Below, piece after piece: positions 1 through 8,465 of a stretch of DNA of 15,265 nucleotides. The number at the start of each line of letters is the position of its first letter. Positions within the stretch are counted from its first letter, which is position 1. Both the position numbers and the translations under genes were made by a program. This DNA comes from Bryobacteraceae bacterium. Its GTDB lineage: Bacteria; Acidobacteriota; Terriglobia; Bryobacterales; Bryobacteraceae. The notes below the pieces were generated by a model. That model saw only the letters and a list, made by a program, of their open reading frames with translations. It had not been told where the DNA came from and made no database searches. The stretch is taken from positions 1 to 15,265 of the forward strand of contig JAICMB010000019.1 of assembly GCA_025929455.1 (NCBI GenBank). Reading direction: 5' to 3'.

Positions 1-647
1 CCCCGCACGCGATCGAGCTTGCGAATCAGAATCGGACCGATCTCGCCCGTCGCACGTACGTGAGTGCCACCGCACGCGCTGCGATCGAGATCCGCGATCG
101 TGATCACACGGAGTGTCCCGGTGCGCGCCGACGGCTTGCGCAAATTCAAGTCGCCGTCGGAGTCCTCAAACGTGACCACGACGGGCCGGTTCTCGAACAC
201 GATTTCGTTGGCACGTAGCATGGCGCGCTGTATTTCGTCCGCGGTGAAAGCGGCATGCGCGACGTCAATCGTCGAAACCTCCGGCCCCATGTGGAAGCTC
301 ACCGTCGGCGCATCGAACAGCTCCGCGAGCACCGCCGAAAGCAGATGCTGACCGGTGTGCTGCTGCATATGGTCGAAGCGCCGCGCCCAATCGAGGGCGC
401 AGTTCACCTCACCGGCCGCTCCCGCCAGCGGCCGCTCCAGCACGTGCGCGATGCGATCCTCTTCGTCGACCACATCCATCACGCGCACGCCATCGAGCGT
501 GCCGGTGTCGAACGGCTGCCCGCCTGAGGACGGATAAAACGCCGTGCGGTCGAGGTACACGCGCGTGGAGTCCGTGCTCGCATCCGTGATGCGCGCACGG
601 AACTCCCTCACATAACTGTCGTGATAATAAAGACGCTCGGTTGCCAA
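1..647 (-). CDS. alaX: Alanyl-tRNA editing protein, AlaX/DHHA1 type (3' end missing)
   Basis: This protein probably hydrolyses mischarged Ser- or Gly-tRNA(Ala) in trans, in the cytosol. The visible 215 residues read without a stop to the window edge. They begin MATERLYYHDSYVREF and contain the editing-site zinc ligands: HTGQH (His97 and His101), followed by SACGGTHV (Cys192 and His196) in the second additional domain. The aminoacylation domain of AlaRS is absent at the N-terminus, so this is the free-standing editing family, whose long members have about 400 residues and end in a DHHA1 domain; that part would lie beyond base 1. I chose the TTG start at 647 because the ERLYYHDS segment is typical of the family N-terminus and lies upstream of the only other candidate, GTG at 611. 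The start follows the preceding gene's stop by 4 bases, so the two are probably co-transcribed. No strong Shine-Dalgarno is visible. The family is clear; the exact substrate is not. Confidence 0.88.
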   Translation of the reverse strand, partial: MATERLYYHDSYVREFRARITDASTDSTRVYLDRTAFYPSSGGQPFDTGTLDGVRVMDVVDEEDRIAHVLERPLAGAAGEVNCALDWARRFDHMQQHTGQHLLSAVLAELFDAPTVSFHMGPEVSTIDVAHAAFTADEIQRAMLRANEIVFENRPVVVTFEDSDGDLNLRKPSARTGTLRVITIADLDRSACGGTHVRATGEIGPILIRKLDRVR

Positions 648-651
648 CCCG

Positions 652-2322
652 CTATTGAATCGCAATCCGCGCCACGCCGGTTCCGGAATCCGGCAGTGTG
701 ATCACGAATGGCACGTTGTTGCCCTGCGGCGCGTTCGGCGGAATCGTGACGTTGATCTGGTACAAGCCCACGAAGTTCGGGGTTAGCCCCGCAAACAAAG
801 GCGTCGCGCAGGGGGGCTTCCCAAACGGCGTCGGCTGCCCGAAACACACCTCCGGCGTGGGCGTAATCTGCGCCAGTGGGCTCGTTGGCGATGCCGCTCC
901 CGTCACGACCGGCGGTGACGTTTGCCCGAAACCGATCGCATACACGACGATGGTGTCCCCGATATGCGTGGGCGTATCCGGCAGGCCGGTGAGCCCACCC
1001 GTCGTAGGGTTCTGATAAATCGCGTAGGGCCCACCGTTGATCAGCAGCAGGCGCGGCGCACGTGCGGCGACGTTTAGGGCCACCGCATTCCCCTGTTGCG
1101 AACCGCGCACCACGCGCACTGTGCCGGCGCCCACGGCGGCATCGTACGGCACTTGAAAGTCGATCTGCCCCGGCGCCACGTAATAGGCTGGAACCGGGTT
1201 GCCGTTCAACAGCACCTGCGTGTCGTTGAGTGTGGTGCCGAGCGGCAGCGCCGTCGCAGAACCCACCGATGCCGCCAGTTGCTCGCCGAACAGCGCCACG
1301 ATGTCGCCTTGCGCCAGCGCTTCGCCCGCGCCATACGTGCCGTTGTTCACCACCCCGCCCGCATACGTGAACGGCGGGCCTGCCGGAATTACCGTGATCC
1401 GCACCGGCGCCGTCACTGCACCGTTTGCCGCATTCGATGCCACGTTGACCGAACTCTCGTACGTGCCCGGCGCGAGCGTGCCCGGGTCGATCCCGAAATT
1501 CACAACGTTATTCGAACCCATCGCCGCCGTCAGCCACGGCGTGCCCGAGCTCGCGGGCGTCGCGCCTGAAACCGTCAGCGTGCCCTGGCCGGCATTCGCC
1601 ACAGTCACCGGAATCTGTTGCGCCGCACTGCCCTGCACAATTCGCAGCGACACCGGCGCGGCCTGTGCGATGGGCGAGCCCGTCACGTGCAGCGCCACGG
1701 CAACGTTCTTGTCGTCCGCGGCGTACGCAGAACTGCCGACCGTCACCTTACCGTTGTAATCGCCCGCCGCGAGCGAACCGACGTTCGCCGCCACCTTGAA
1801 TGTCGTGCTCGTCCGGAAACTGCCCAGGCCGGGCGTGGTCACCGATAGCCAAGCGCCTCCCGTTTGCGTAGAAGCCGTAGCGCCCGCTGCACCTGCCGCG
1901 CCGAAGATCGTGCTCGCACTGCCTTGTGGCGGCGCATACAGATCGATCTGGTCCGGCACCGCGCCGCCCGGTGCAACCGTCACGGTAATCAACTGCGGCG
2001 CATCGAGCGCGTTCGGATCGCTCACCGTAATGACGCCCGTATGCAGCCCGGCTGGAAGCGAAGCTGTCTGCAGCGCGACCTCAATGCCGCTGTGGCACGA
2101 ACTCTCGCTCTTCAGCGCAGGCACTGCCCACGTCACCGAGGATGACACCTGCAAATTCAACGAGCCATCGCCCGCGTTCGAATAACACACTATTTGCGCA
2201 GGTCCCGCCGAACCCGCCGCAAACGCCACCGGACCGAGTGCCGTCTGCGAAAGTTGCAACCGCGGTGTCGCGTAGCACACCATCAGCGTGGCGGCTGCAG
2301 CGATGCAGCGTGAAATGGACAT
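652..2322 (-). CDS. Secreted Ig/BACON-like repeat protein with Solibacter C-terminal domain (TIGR03437)
   Basis: This is an exported protein of 556 residues with no known enzymatic role. Residues 1 to about 36 look like a signal peptide (MSISR, then an Ala-rich hydrophobic run). Three beta-rich repeats of roughly 80-95 residues follow (about 36-117, 118-213 and 222-313). They carry the pattern W-L/A-x then L-A/P-x-G-x-Y/H-x-x-x-V-x-V, as in BACON-like Ig folds. Residues about 318-556 match TIGR03437, the C-terminal domain expanded in Solibacter: VVNNGTYGAG, GDIVALFGEQLA, YVAPGQIDFQVPY, VVYAIGFGQTSP and FVGLYQINVTIP are its landmarks. I prefer the ATG at 2322; an in-frame GTG at 2418 would add 32 residues unlike a leader. 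The gene diverges from the membrane acyltransferase and precedes the AlaX gene, which seems functionally unrelated. BACON-like folds often bind glycans or partner proteins; a surface or adhesion role is only inferred. Confidence 0.85.
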   Translation of the reverse strand: MSISRCIAAAATLMVCYATPRLQLSQTALGPVAFAAGSAGPAQIVCYSNAGDGSLNLQVSSSVTWAVPALKSESSCHSGIEVALQTASLPAGLHTGVITVSDPNALDAPQLITVTVAPGGAVPDQIDLYAPPQGSASTIFGAAGAAGATASTQTGGAWLSVTTPGLGSFRTSTTFKVAANVGSLAAGDYNGKVTVGSSAYAADDKNVAVALHVTGSPIAQAAPVSLRIVQGSAAQQIPVTVANAGQGTLTVSGATPASSGTPWLTAAMGSNNVVNFGIDPGTLAPGTYESSVNVASNAANGAVTAPVRITVIPAGPPFTYAGGVVNNGTYGAGEALAQGDIVALFGEQLAASVGSATALPLGTTLNDTQVLLNGNPVPAYYVAPGQIDFQVPYDAAVGAGTVRVVRGSQQGNAVALNVAARAPRLLLINGGPYAIYQNPTTGGLTGLPDTPTHIGDTIVVYAIGFGQTSPPVVTGAASPTSPLAQITPTPEVCFGQPTPFGKPPCATPLFAGLTPNFVGLYQINVTIPPNAPQGNNVPFVITLPDSGTGVARIAIQ

Positions 2323-2422
2323 AGCTGTAGTCAACGCCGTCGCCGATGCACGTGAGCAGCCGCGCGAAAGGCCCGAAAAATCGCGCACACCCCCGCCGCG
2401 CGCGCCGAAGAACGACACAGGG

Positions 2423-2443
2423 TATGTAGCACTCCGCTACATA
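2423..2443. promoter_or_regulatory. Perfect inverted repeat, probable operator in the divergent gap
   Basis: TATGTAGC, 5 bases, then GCTACATA: the 8-bp arms are exact reverse complements. The site lies between the divergent secreted-protein gene (start 2322) and acyltransferase gene (start 2477), 33 bases upstream of the latter. There is no T-run, so it is not a terminator. The outer TATGTA-N9-TACATA resembles PadR-family operators (ATGT-N8-ACAT), and BlaI/MecI-type regulators also use TACA/TGTA dyads. No such regulator gene is in the window, so the binding protein is unknown. Confidence 0.5.
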
Positions 2444-2476
2444 CGATTCGGCGCAGCCGCTGCTCCAAACAACGAT

Positions 2477-3628
2477 ATGATGACCTCAATGGCGCAAGCT
2501 TCCCCGCAGGTCCTGGGTCACGCCGCCCATCACACTCCCGCAGCGGCCCGCCTGGTCTCGCTCGATGCCTTCCGCGGCCTAACGATCGCTCTCATGGTCC
2601 TGGTGAACACCGGCAGCGGACACATGCCCGTCGAACTGCGGCATTCACACTGGAACGGCTGGACGCTTGCCGATGTGGTGTTCCCGTCGTTCCTCTGGAT
2701 CGCCGGCATCAGCATGACGCTCTCGTTCGCGCGTCGCGTCGCCAACGGCGCATCCAGGTCCGCGCTGTTCCGGCAAGTCCTCCGCCGCGCCGCCATCCTC
2801 TATGCGTTTGGCCTGTTCCTCTATGCGTTCCCGGATTTCAACCCGCACACTTTCCGGATCCTCGGCGTCCTGCAACGGATCGCCATCTGCTACGCTGCTG
2901 CCGCCGCCATCTATCTGACGACCGGCATTCGTGGACAAATTGCGTGGCTCGTTGGTCTGCTCACGGCGTACTGGATGCTCATGACGCTGGTGCCTGTCCC
3001 GGGCTACGGTCCTGGCCGGCTCGACATTGAAGGCAACCTGGCACACTACATCGATTCGATCGTGCTCGGCGCGCACAATTACGCCAGCACCAAAACGTGG
3101 GACCCCGAAGGTATCGTCAGCACCATCCCTGCTATTGCGACGGTGCTGTTCGGTATACTCGCCGGCCACCTGATCCGGCTCCGCGGCGCTCTCGCCGAGC
3201 GCACCTGCTGGCTGTTCAGCATCGGCGCGGTTCTGCTCGCGCTCGGTATCTTCTGCAATACCTGGCTGCCTATCAACAAATCGCTGTGGACCAGCTCGTT
3301 CTCCATTTTCATGGCGGGGCTCGATTTTGTTGTGTTCGCGCTCGCGTTGTGGCTCATCGACGGCCAAGGCTGGCGGCGCGGTCTGCGCCCGCTCGCGATC
3401 CTCGGCATGAACGCGATCACTGTTTATATGTGCTCGGAGTTCTTCGACGAAGTGCTGCACTGGATTCCGTTCGCCGGCGGCAGTCTGCGCCTCTGGCTCT
3501 ACACCACGCTGTTCACGACCTGGCTGCCAGCCGAGCCCGCTTCTGTTCTGTACGCCCTCACCTACACCGCCGCCATGTTCGCCATCGCCTACGCCATGTA
3601 CCGCCGCGGCTGGTTCCTCCGCGTCTGA
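2477..3628 (+). CDS. Membrane acyltransferase, HGSNAT/NagX-like (DUF5009)
   Basis: This is a 383-residue multi-pass membrane protein related to heparan-alpha-glucosaminide N-acetyltransferase and bacterial NagX, which transfer acyl groups across the membrane to amino sugars. The N-terminal core shows the family signature: RLVSLDAFRGLTIALMVLVN, then HSHWNGWTLADVVFPSFLWI with the His region implicated in acyl transfer in HGSNAT. In the middle DPEGIVSTIPAIATVLFGI is another family landmark. About ten hydrophobic segments alternate with short Arg-rich loops, and the protein ends in a membrane segment followed by RRGWFLRV. I chose ATG 2477 (ATG 2480 and 2489 are also in frame) because the reading frame further upstream is Pro/Arg-rich and overlaps the divergent gene. 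No strong ribosome binding site is visible. It stands alone between a divergent gene and a 174-base gap, and the sugar substrate cannot be inferred from its neighbours. Confidence 0.85.
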   Translation: MMTSMAQASPQVLGHAAHHTPAAARLVSLDAFRGLTIALMVLVNTGSGHMPVELRHSHWNGWTLADVVFPSFLWIAGISMTLSFARRVANGASRSALFRQVLRRAAILYAFGLFLYAFPDFNPHTFRILGVLQRIAICYAAAAAIYLTTGIRGQIAWLVGLLTAYWMLMTLVPVPGYGPGRLDIEGNLAHYIDSIVLGAHNYASTKTWDPEGIVSTIPAIATVLFGILAGHLIRLRGALAERTCWLFSIGAVLLALGIFCNTWLPINKSLWTSSFSIFMAGLDFVVFALALWLIDGQGWRRGLRPLAILGMNAITVYMCSEFFDEVLHWIPFAGGSLRLWLYTTLFTTWLPAEPASVLYALTYTAAMFAIAYAMYRRGWFLRV

Positions 3629-4795
<1,167 letters not shown>

Positions 4796-4815
4796 CGGGC
4801 GTAAGGAGAATACTT

Positions 4816-5832
4816 ATGCGGGGAGCTGTTCTTTACGGTCCGCGCGACGTGCGCTTCGAGGAGCGTGACACCCCGACGATCACCCAGCCGACGGACGCCA
4901 TCCTGAGGACCTCCGTAACGTGCGTGTGCGGGTCCGACCTGTGGCCCTATCGCGGCATTAACCCTGTCAAGAAACCAACGCCGATGGGCCACGAGTACTG
5001 CGGCATTGTCGAGGAGGTCGGTAGCGCAGTCACCACGATCAAACCCGGGCAGTTCGTGATCGGCTCATTTTTCGCTTCCGACAATACCTGTCCGAACTGC
5101 CAGGCCGGATATCAGTCGTCCTGCGTGCACCGAGAGATCATCAGCACCGCGCAAGCGCCGCTAGTGCGCATCCCGCTAGCCGATGGCACCCTGGTCGCCA
5201 CGCCGGATATTCCACCGCAGGACTTGATTCCGAGCCTTCTCGCGCTGTCAGATGTGATGGGCACCGGCTGGTTTGCTGCCGATGCCGCCAATGTAAAGCC
5301 GGGCTCGACGGTAGTCGTGGTCGGCGATGGCGCGGTCGGGCTCCTTGGCGTCCTCTCGGCGAGACAAATGGGCGCCGGACGGATCATCGCCATGAGCCGT
5401 CACGAGTCGCGCCAGAAGCTGGCTCGCGAATTTGGCGCGACCGCGATCGTGAGCGAGCGCGGCGATGAGGGGGTGGCCCGCATTCAGGAAATGACCGGCG
5501 GAATCGGAGCCGACTCGGTCTTGGAGTGCGTCGGCACGCAGGACTCGATGATGCAGGCGATCCGGTCCACGCGCCCAGGTGGGTTTGTGGGCTACGTGGG
5601 CGTACCGCACGGAGTCGAACTGAACGGGGAGGAGTTGTTCTACAGCCACATCCATCTCCACGGCGGTCCGGCGCCGGTACGGCGTTACCTGCCCGAGTTG
5701 ATCGATCTGGTCTGGAACCGAAAGATGGACCCCGGCAAAGTTTTCGATCTCCTGCTGCCTCTCGATCGGGTCGCGGAAGGATACCGCGCGATGGACGAAC
5801 GCCGCGCGATCAAGGCGCTGCTGCGGCCGTAA
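4816..5832 (+). CDS. Zinc-dependent alcohol dehydrogenase (MDR family)
   Basis: This is a 338-residue medium-chain dehydrogenase/reductase that oxidises an alcohol or reduces an aldehyde with NAD(P), in the cytosol. The catalytic zinc ligands are visible as Cys38 (CVCGSD) and His59-Glu60 (GHEYCG). The structural lobe TCPNCQAGYQSSC has Cys92, Cys95 and Cys103, but the position of the usual first cysteine is Asp89, a substitution that may still bind metal. The Rossmann motif GDGAVG lies at 170-175. Length and domain order are normal. The start has a strong AAGGAG (4803-4808) seven bases upstream of ATG 4816. It follows the reductase by 20 bases and precedes the DUF2255 gene by 23, so it is an operon member. 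The C-terminal HGGPAPVRRYLPELIDLV segment is typical of the glutathione-independent subgroup seen beside AKR and CMD genes. The substrate is unknown. Confidence 0.93.
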   Translation: MRGAVLYGPRDVRFEERDTPTITQPTDAILRTSVTCVCGSDLWPYRGINPVKKPTPMGHEYCGIVEEVGSAVTTIKPGQFVIGSFFASDNTCPNCQAGYQSSCVHREIISTAQAPLVRIPLADGTLVATPDIPPQDLIPSLLALSDVMGTGWFAADAANVKPGSTVVVVGDGAVGLLGVLSARQMGAGRIIAMSRHESRQKLAREFGATAIVSERGDEGVARIQEMTGGIGADSVLECVGTQDSMMQAIRSTRPGGFVGYVGVPHGVELNGEELFYSHIHLHGGPAPVRRYLPELIDLVWNRKMDPGKVFDLLLPLDRVAEGYRAMDERRAIKALLRP

Positions 5833-5855
5833 GCCGCGCAATAGGAGTAAAAACC

Positions 5856-6254
5856 ATGGGCACTTGGCCGCAAGACGAACTGCGCAAGATCGCGGAGGCC
5901 GACGACCTGCACATCTCGCCGTTCCGTGAGGACGGCAAGACCTACGGCACTCCTACCTGGATTTGGTCCGTCGTCGTCGATGACGCGCTCTATGTGCGCC
6001 CGTACAACGGCAAAGACTCGCGTTGGTACCAGTCCGCGATGCGGCAGCGTGCGGGCCGGATCATGGTTGCCGGGATCACAAAGGAAGTGACGTTTGAGCC
6101 CGCCGACGGCGCGCTCAACGACCGCATCGACGATGCCTACCGGGCGAAGTACAAAGGCAGCCAATATTTGGCTCCGATGATCGGCACGCGCACACGCTCC
6201 GCGACCGTCAAGATCATGCCGCGGGACACCAACGCGCCGGCGGAGACGAGGTAA
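5856..6254 (+). CDS. DUF2255 family protein
   Basis: This is a small cytosolic protein of 132 residues whose molecular function is not established. The match to DUF2255 rests on WPQDELRKIAEADDLHISPF at the N-terminus, the central GTPTWIWSVVVDDALYVRPY and the following WYQSAM-x8-GRI stretch. The fold is probably a small beta barrel resembling flavin-reductase or nitroreductase-like (DDN) domains, which is inference. ATG 5856 is preceded by AGGAG (5843-5847). Its TAA stop overlaps the ATG of the next gene (TAATG), so translation is probably coupled to the CMD gene. Proteins of this family are commonly found next to aldo/keto reductases and alcohol dehydrogenases, as here, which supports a redox or detoxification setting. 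Confidence 0.85.
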   Translation: MGTWPQDELRKIAEADDLHISPFREDGKTYGTPTWIWSVVVDDALYVRPYNGKDSRWYQSAMRQRAGRIMVAGITKEVTFEPADGALNDRIDDAYRAKYKGSQYLAPMIGTRTRSATVKIMPRDTNAPAETR

Positions 6255-6412
6255 TGCACATCCGTACTGAAACGAAAACGGTTGCTCCGGCGCTTGAGAA
6301 ATACGCGCTAGGGGCTGTTGCCGAGCTTTGGGAACGCCCCGGACTCACGCCGCGGGACCGCAGCATCGTAACGATTGCCGCTATGATCGCGCGCAATCAG
6401 ATCATCGAATAA
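6254..6412 (+). pseudogene. 5' fragment of the CMD-cupin gene, ended by an in-frame TAA
   Basis: This 52-codon piece starts at an ATG that overlaps the DUF2255 stop (TAATG). It encodes the first helices of a carboxymuconolactone decarboxylase (CMD) domain: ALGAVAELWERPGLTPRDRS, then IAAMIARNQIIE. It ends at TAA (6410-6412), and the same frame then continues [20 protein letters not shown]. In this family the text runs on without a break (ARNQ-x-IE-x-P-x-YM), so the stop falls inside a conserved helix. A single T-to-A change (TTA to TAA) would explain it. It is a nonsense mutation or a base-call error. Confidence 0.75.
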
Positions 6413-6421
6413 CCCGATTAC

Positions 6422-7339
6422 ATGGACCTTGCACTCGATAGTGGCGTGAAACCGGCGGAGATTTCCGAGATCATCACCCAACTCGCGTTCTACTCGGGCT
6501 GGCCGAATGCCATGACGGCAGTGGCCGCGGCCAAGACTGCGTTTGCAAAGCATAATATCGGCGCCGATCAGCTTCCCGCCGCCTCACCGGCCCTTGTTCC
6601 GCTCGATGAGAACGCCGAAAAGAAACGCGCAGCCGGTGTCGAGCAGCAGTTCGGTAAAGTCGCTCCCGTACTTGTACAGTTCACCAGCGATATTCTGTTT
6701 CGCAATCTTTGGCTCCGTCCGGATCTCCCACGCGATCGAAGTCTCGCGACGGTCAGCGCGCTGATCGCCTGCGGACACGCCGCGCAGATTCCGTTTCACC
6801 TGAACAAGGCAATGGACAACGGACTCACTGAGACCGAGGCGGCCGAGGTGATCACGCAGCTAGCGTTCTACGCGGGCTGGCCGAACGCGTTTTCGGCGCT
6901 GCCGGTCGCCAGAGAGGTTTTCGAAAAACGCGGGCAAAAGAATATGGACATCAAAAGAGTTGGTTCGCAAGCTTCCGCCAAGGGATCCTCGGAGTGGTTC
7001 ACCGGCACGGTACGCATCGATCCGCTGTTTCAGGCGCCTGATCCCGCACTTGTTCAAGGCGCCAGCGTGACTTTCGAACCCGGTGCGCGGACCGCGTGGC
7101 ACACGCATCCGCTCGGTCAGACGCTCATCGTCACGTCAGGCTGCGGCTGGGTGCAGCATGATGGCGGCCTGGTCGAGGAGGTCCGGCCGGGTGATGTGGT
7201 CTGGTTCTCGCCCGGCGAGAAGCACTGGCAAGGGGCGACGGCAACCACCGCTATGACGCATATCGCCATTCAGGAAAAGCGTGATGGTAAGGCTGTCGAC
7301 TGGATGGAACAGGTCAGTGGTGAACAATACCGGTCCTGA
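6422..7339 (+). CDS. Carboxymuconolactone decarboxylase (CMD) double-domain/cupin fusion, 5'-truncated frame
   Basis: The remaining 305-residue frame begins at an ATG nine bases after the in-frame stop and continues the same reading frame. It holds the rest of the first CMD domain (to residue about 40), a second CMD domain (about 70-175) with the AhpD-like Cys/His segment [15 protein letters not shown], and a C-terminal cupin (about 190-300) with the metal-binding HTHPLGQ, followed by [16 protein letters not shown]. Both CMD domains share the motif [30 protein letters not shown]. The whole gene (6254-7339) would give 361 residues. Such CMD-cupin proteins sit beside AKR and ADH genes in many bacteria and are thought to act on small aromatic or lactone compounds or peroxides; the reaction is not known. 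The start at 6422 has no clear ribosome binding site, so expression would need re-initiation. It may be non-functional because half of domain one is lost. Confidence 0.75.
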   Translation: MDLALDSGVKPAEISEIITQLAFYSGWPNAMTAVAAAKTAFAKHNIGADQLPAASPALVPLDENAEKKRAAGVEQQFGKVAPVLVQFTSDILFRNLWLRPDLPRDRSLATVSALIACGHAAQIPFHLNKAMDNGLTETEAAEVITQLAFYAGWPNAFSALPVAREVFEKRGQKNMDIKRVGSQASAKGSSEWFTGTVRIDPLFQAPDPALVQGASVTFEPGARTAWHTHPLGQTLIVTSGCGWVQHDGGLVEEVRPGDVVWFSPGEKHWQGATATTAMTHIAIQEKRDGKAVDWMEQVSGEQYRS

Positions 7340-7367
7340 ACCGGGCTCGAAAGCAACAGGAGCATAA

Positions 7368-8393
7368 ATGTACACGGCCAGCGCTTATTCCGCCGCCGGC
7401 GCAACATCGCCGCTCATTTCCACGACCATCAGACGGCGCGACCCGGATGAGCACGAACGTGCAAATCGAGATCCTGTTCTGCGGTATCTGCCACTCCGAT
7501 CTCCACTCCGTCCGCAACGAGTGGAGCGAGTTCATGCCCACCGTCTACCCGATCGTGCCGGGCCATGAAATCGTTGGGCGTGTCACGACCGTCGGCCCGG
7601 CCGTTACCAAGTACAAGCCCGGCGACCTTGCCGCGGTCGGCTGTCTCGTCGATTCCGATCGCACCTGCCCGCGATGCAAAGCCGGGCTTGAGAATTTCTG
7701 CCCTAACCTGACGTTCACCTTCAACTCTCCAAACAAGCACCTCGGAAGCGTGACCTACGGTGGCTATTGGGCCGGCATTGTCCTGGACGAACGGTTTGTC
7801 CTGCCTGTCCCTTCGAATCCTCGACCTCGCCGGGGCGGCGGCGCTCCTCTGCGCCGGAATGCCGACATATTCGCCCATGCGCGATTGGGGCGTGACCAAC
7901 GGTACGAACGTGGGCATGGTGGGTCTCGGCGGTCTGGGTCACATGGCCGTGAAGTTTGCGCATGCGCTCGAAGCCCACGTCGTGGTCTTCACCACTTCGC
8001 CCCACAAGAAGGAAGACGCGCTCCGGCTGGGTGCTGACGAAGTCGTCGTTTCTCGCAACGCCGATGAAATGAAGGAGCACGCCGGCAGCTTCGATTTCAT
8101 TCTTGACGCCGTTTCCGCCGATCACGACATAGGCGCCTGTATCCATCTGCTGCGACACGATAGCAAGCTGGTTCTGGTCGGAGCCCCGCCGAAGCCGCTG
8201 CGCGTATCGGCCATGGGCCCTGATTGCCGGGCGGCGCAGTCTTTCCGGCTCCAACATCGGCGGCATTCCGGAAACTCAGGAAATGCCGGATTTCTGTGGC
8301 GCGCGAAACATCACCGCCGATGTCGATCGGTTGCTCAAGTCCGATGTGAAATACCGCTTCTCCATCGGTATGGCGTCTCTCAAGTCTGCGTAG
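7368..8393 (+). pseudogene. Broken NAD(P)-dependent alcohol dehydrogenase, YahK/CAD-like
   Basis: A normal start (AGGAG 7358-7362, ATG 7368) begins MYTASAYSAAGATSPLISTT, typical of YahK-like zinc alcohol dehydrogenases. The frame then changes three times, each consistent with one extra base: near 7456 (GAAC for GAC), near 7819-7820 (AATCCTC for AATCTC) and near 8218-8220 (GGCCCTG for GGCCTG). Reading across them gives CGICHSDLH, PGHEIVGRV, CPRCKAGLENFC, VGLGGLGHMAVKFAHALEA, the FDFILDAVSADHD stretch and finally [15 protein letters not shown] before TAG at 8391. About 13 residues expected between NITADV and [11 protein letters not shown] are missing (near 8325), an in-frame deletion. The three insertions sum to three, so the original frame is regained. 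The gene cannot make the enzyme as sequenced. It was the last gene of the redox cassette. Confidence 0.88.
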
Positions 8394-8465
8394 GAGGAAG
8401 CGGCGGGTCCCATTTCCCGACCAAATTACAATTAAACTAGATACCCACGGCTATTTCGCCGTCTT
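8394..8465 (+). promoter_or_regulatory. AT-rich gap before the LysR gene, probable promoter region
   Basis: The 72 bases between the broken dehydrogenase and the LysR gene are unusually AT-rich at 8423-8443. TAAACT (8433-8438) is a possible -10, but no -35 at good spacing is visible. ATA-N7-TAT at 8441-8453 is a short dyad of the kind LysR proteins can bind. The placement is suggestive; the elements are weak. Confidence 0.25.

Noticed and set aside
1199..1759. Plus-strand open frame (186 codons) within the secreted repeat protein gene
   Set aside because: The minus strand contains a signal peptide, Ig-like repeats and a complete TIGR03437 domain; the plus frame has no recognisable features.
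2645..3460. Minus-strand open frame (271 codons) opposite the acyltransferase
   Set aside because: The composition is charged and low-complexity, with no motif; the plus strand encodes a clear membrane protein.
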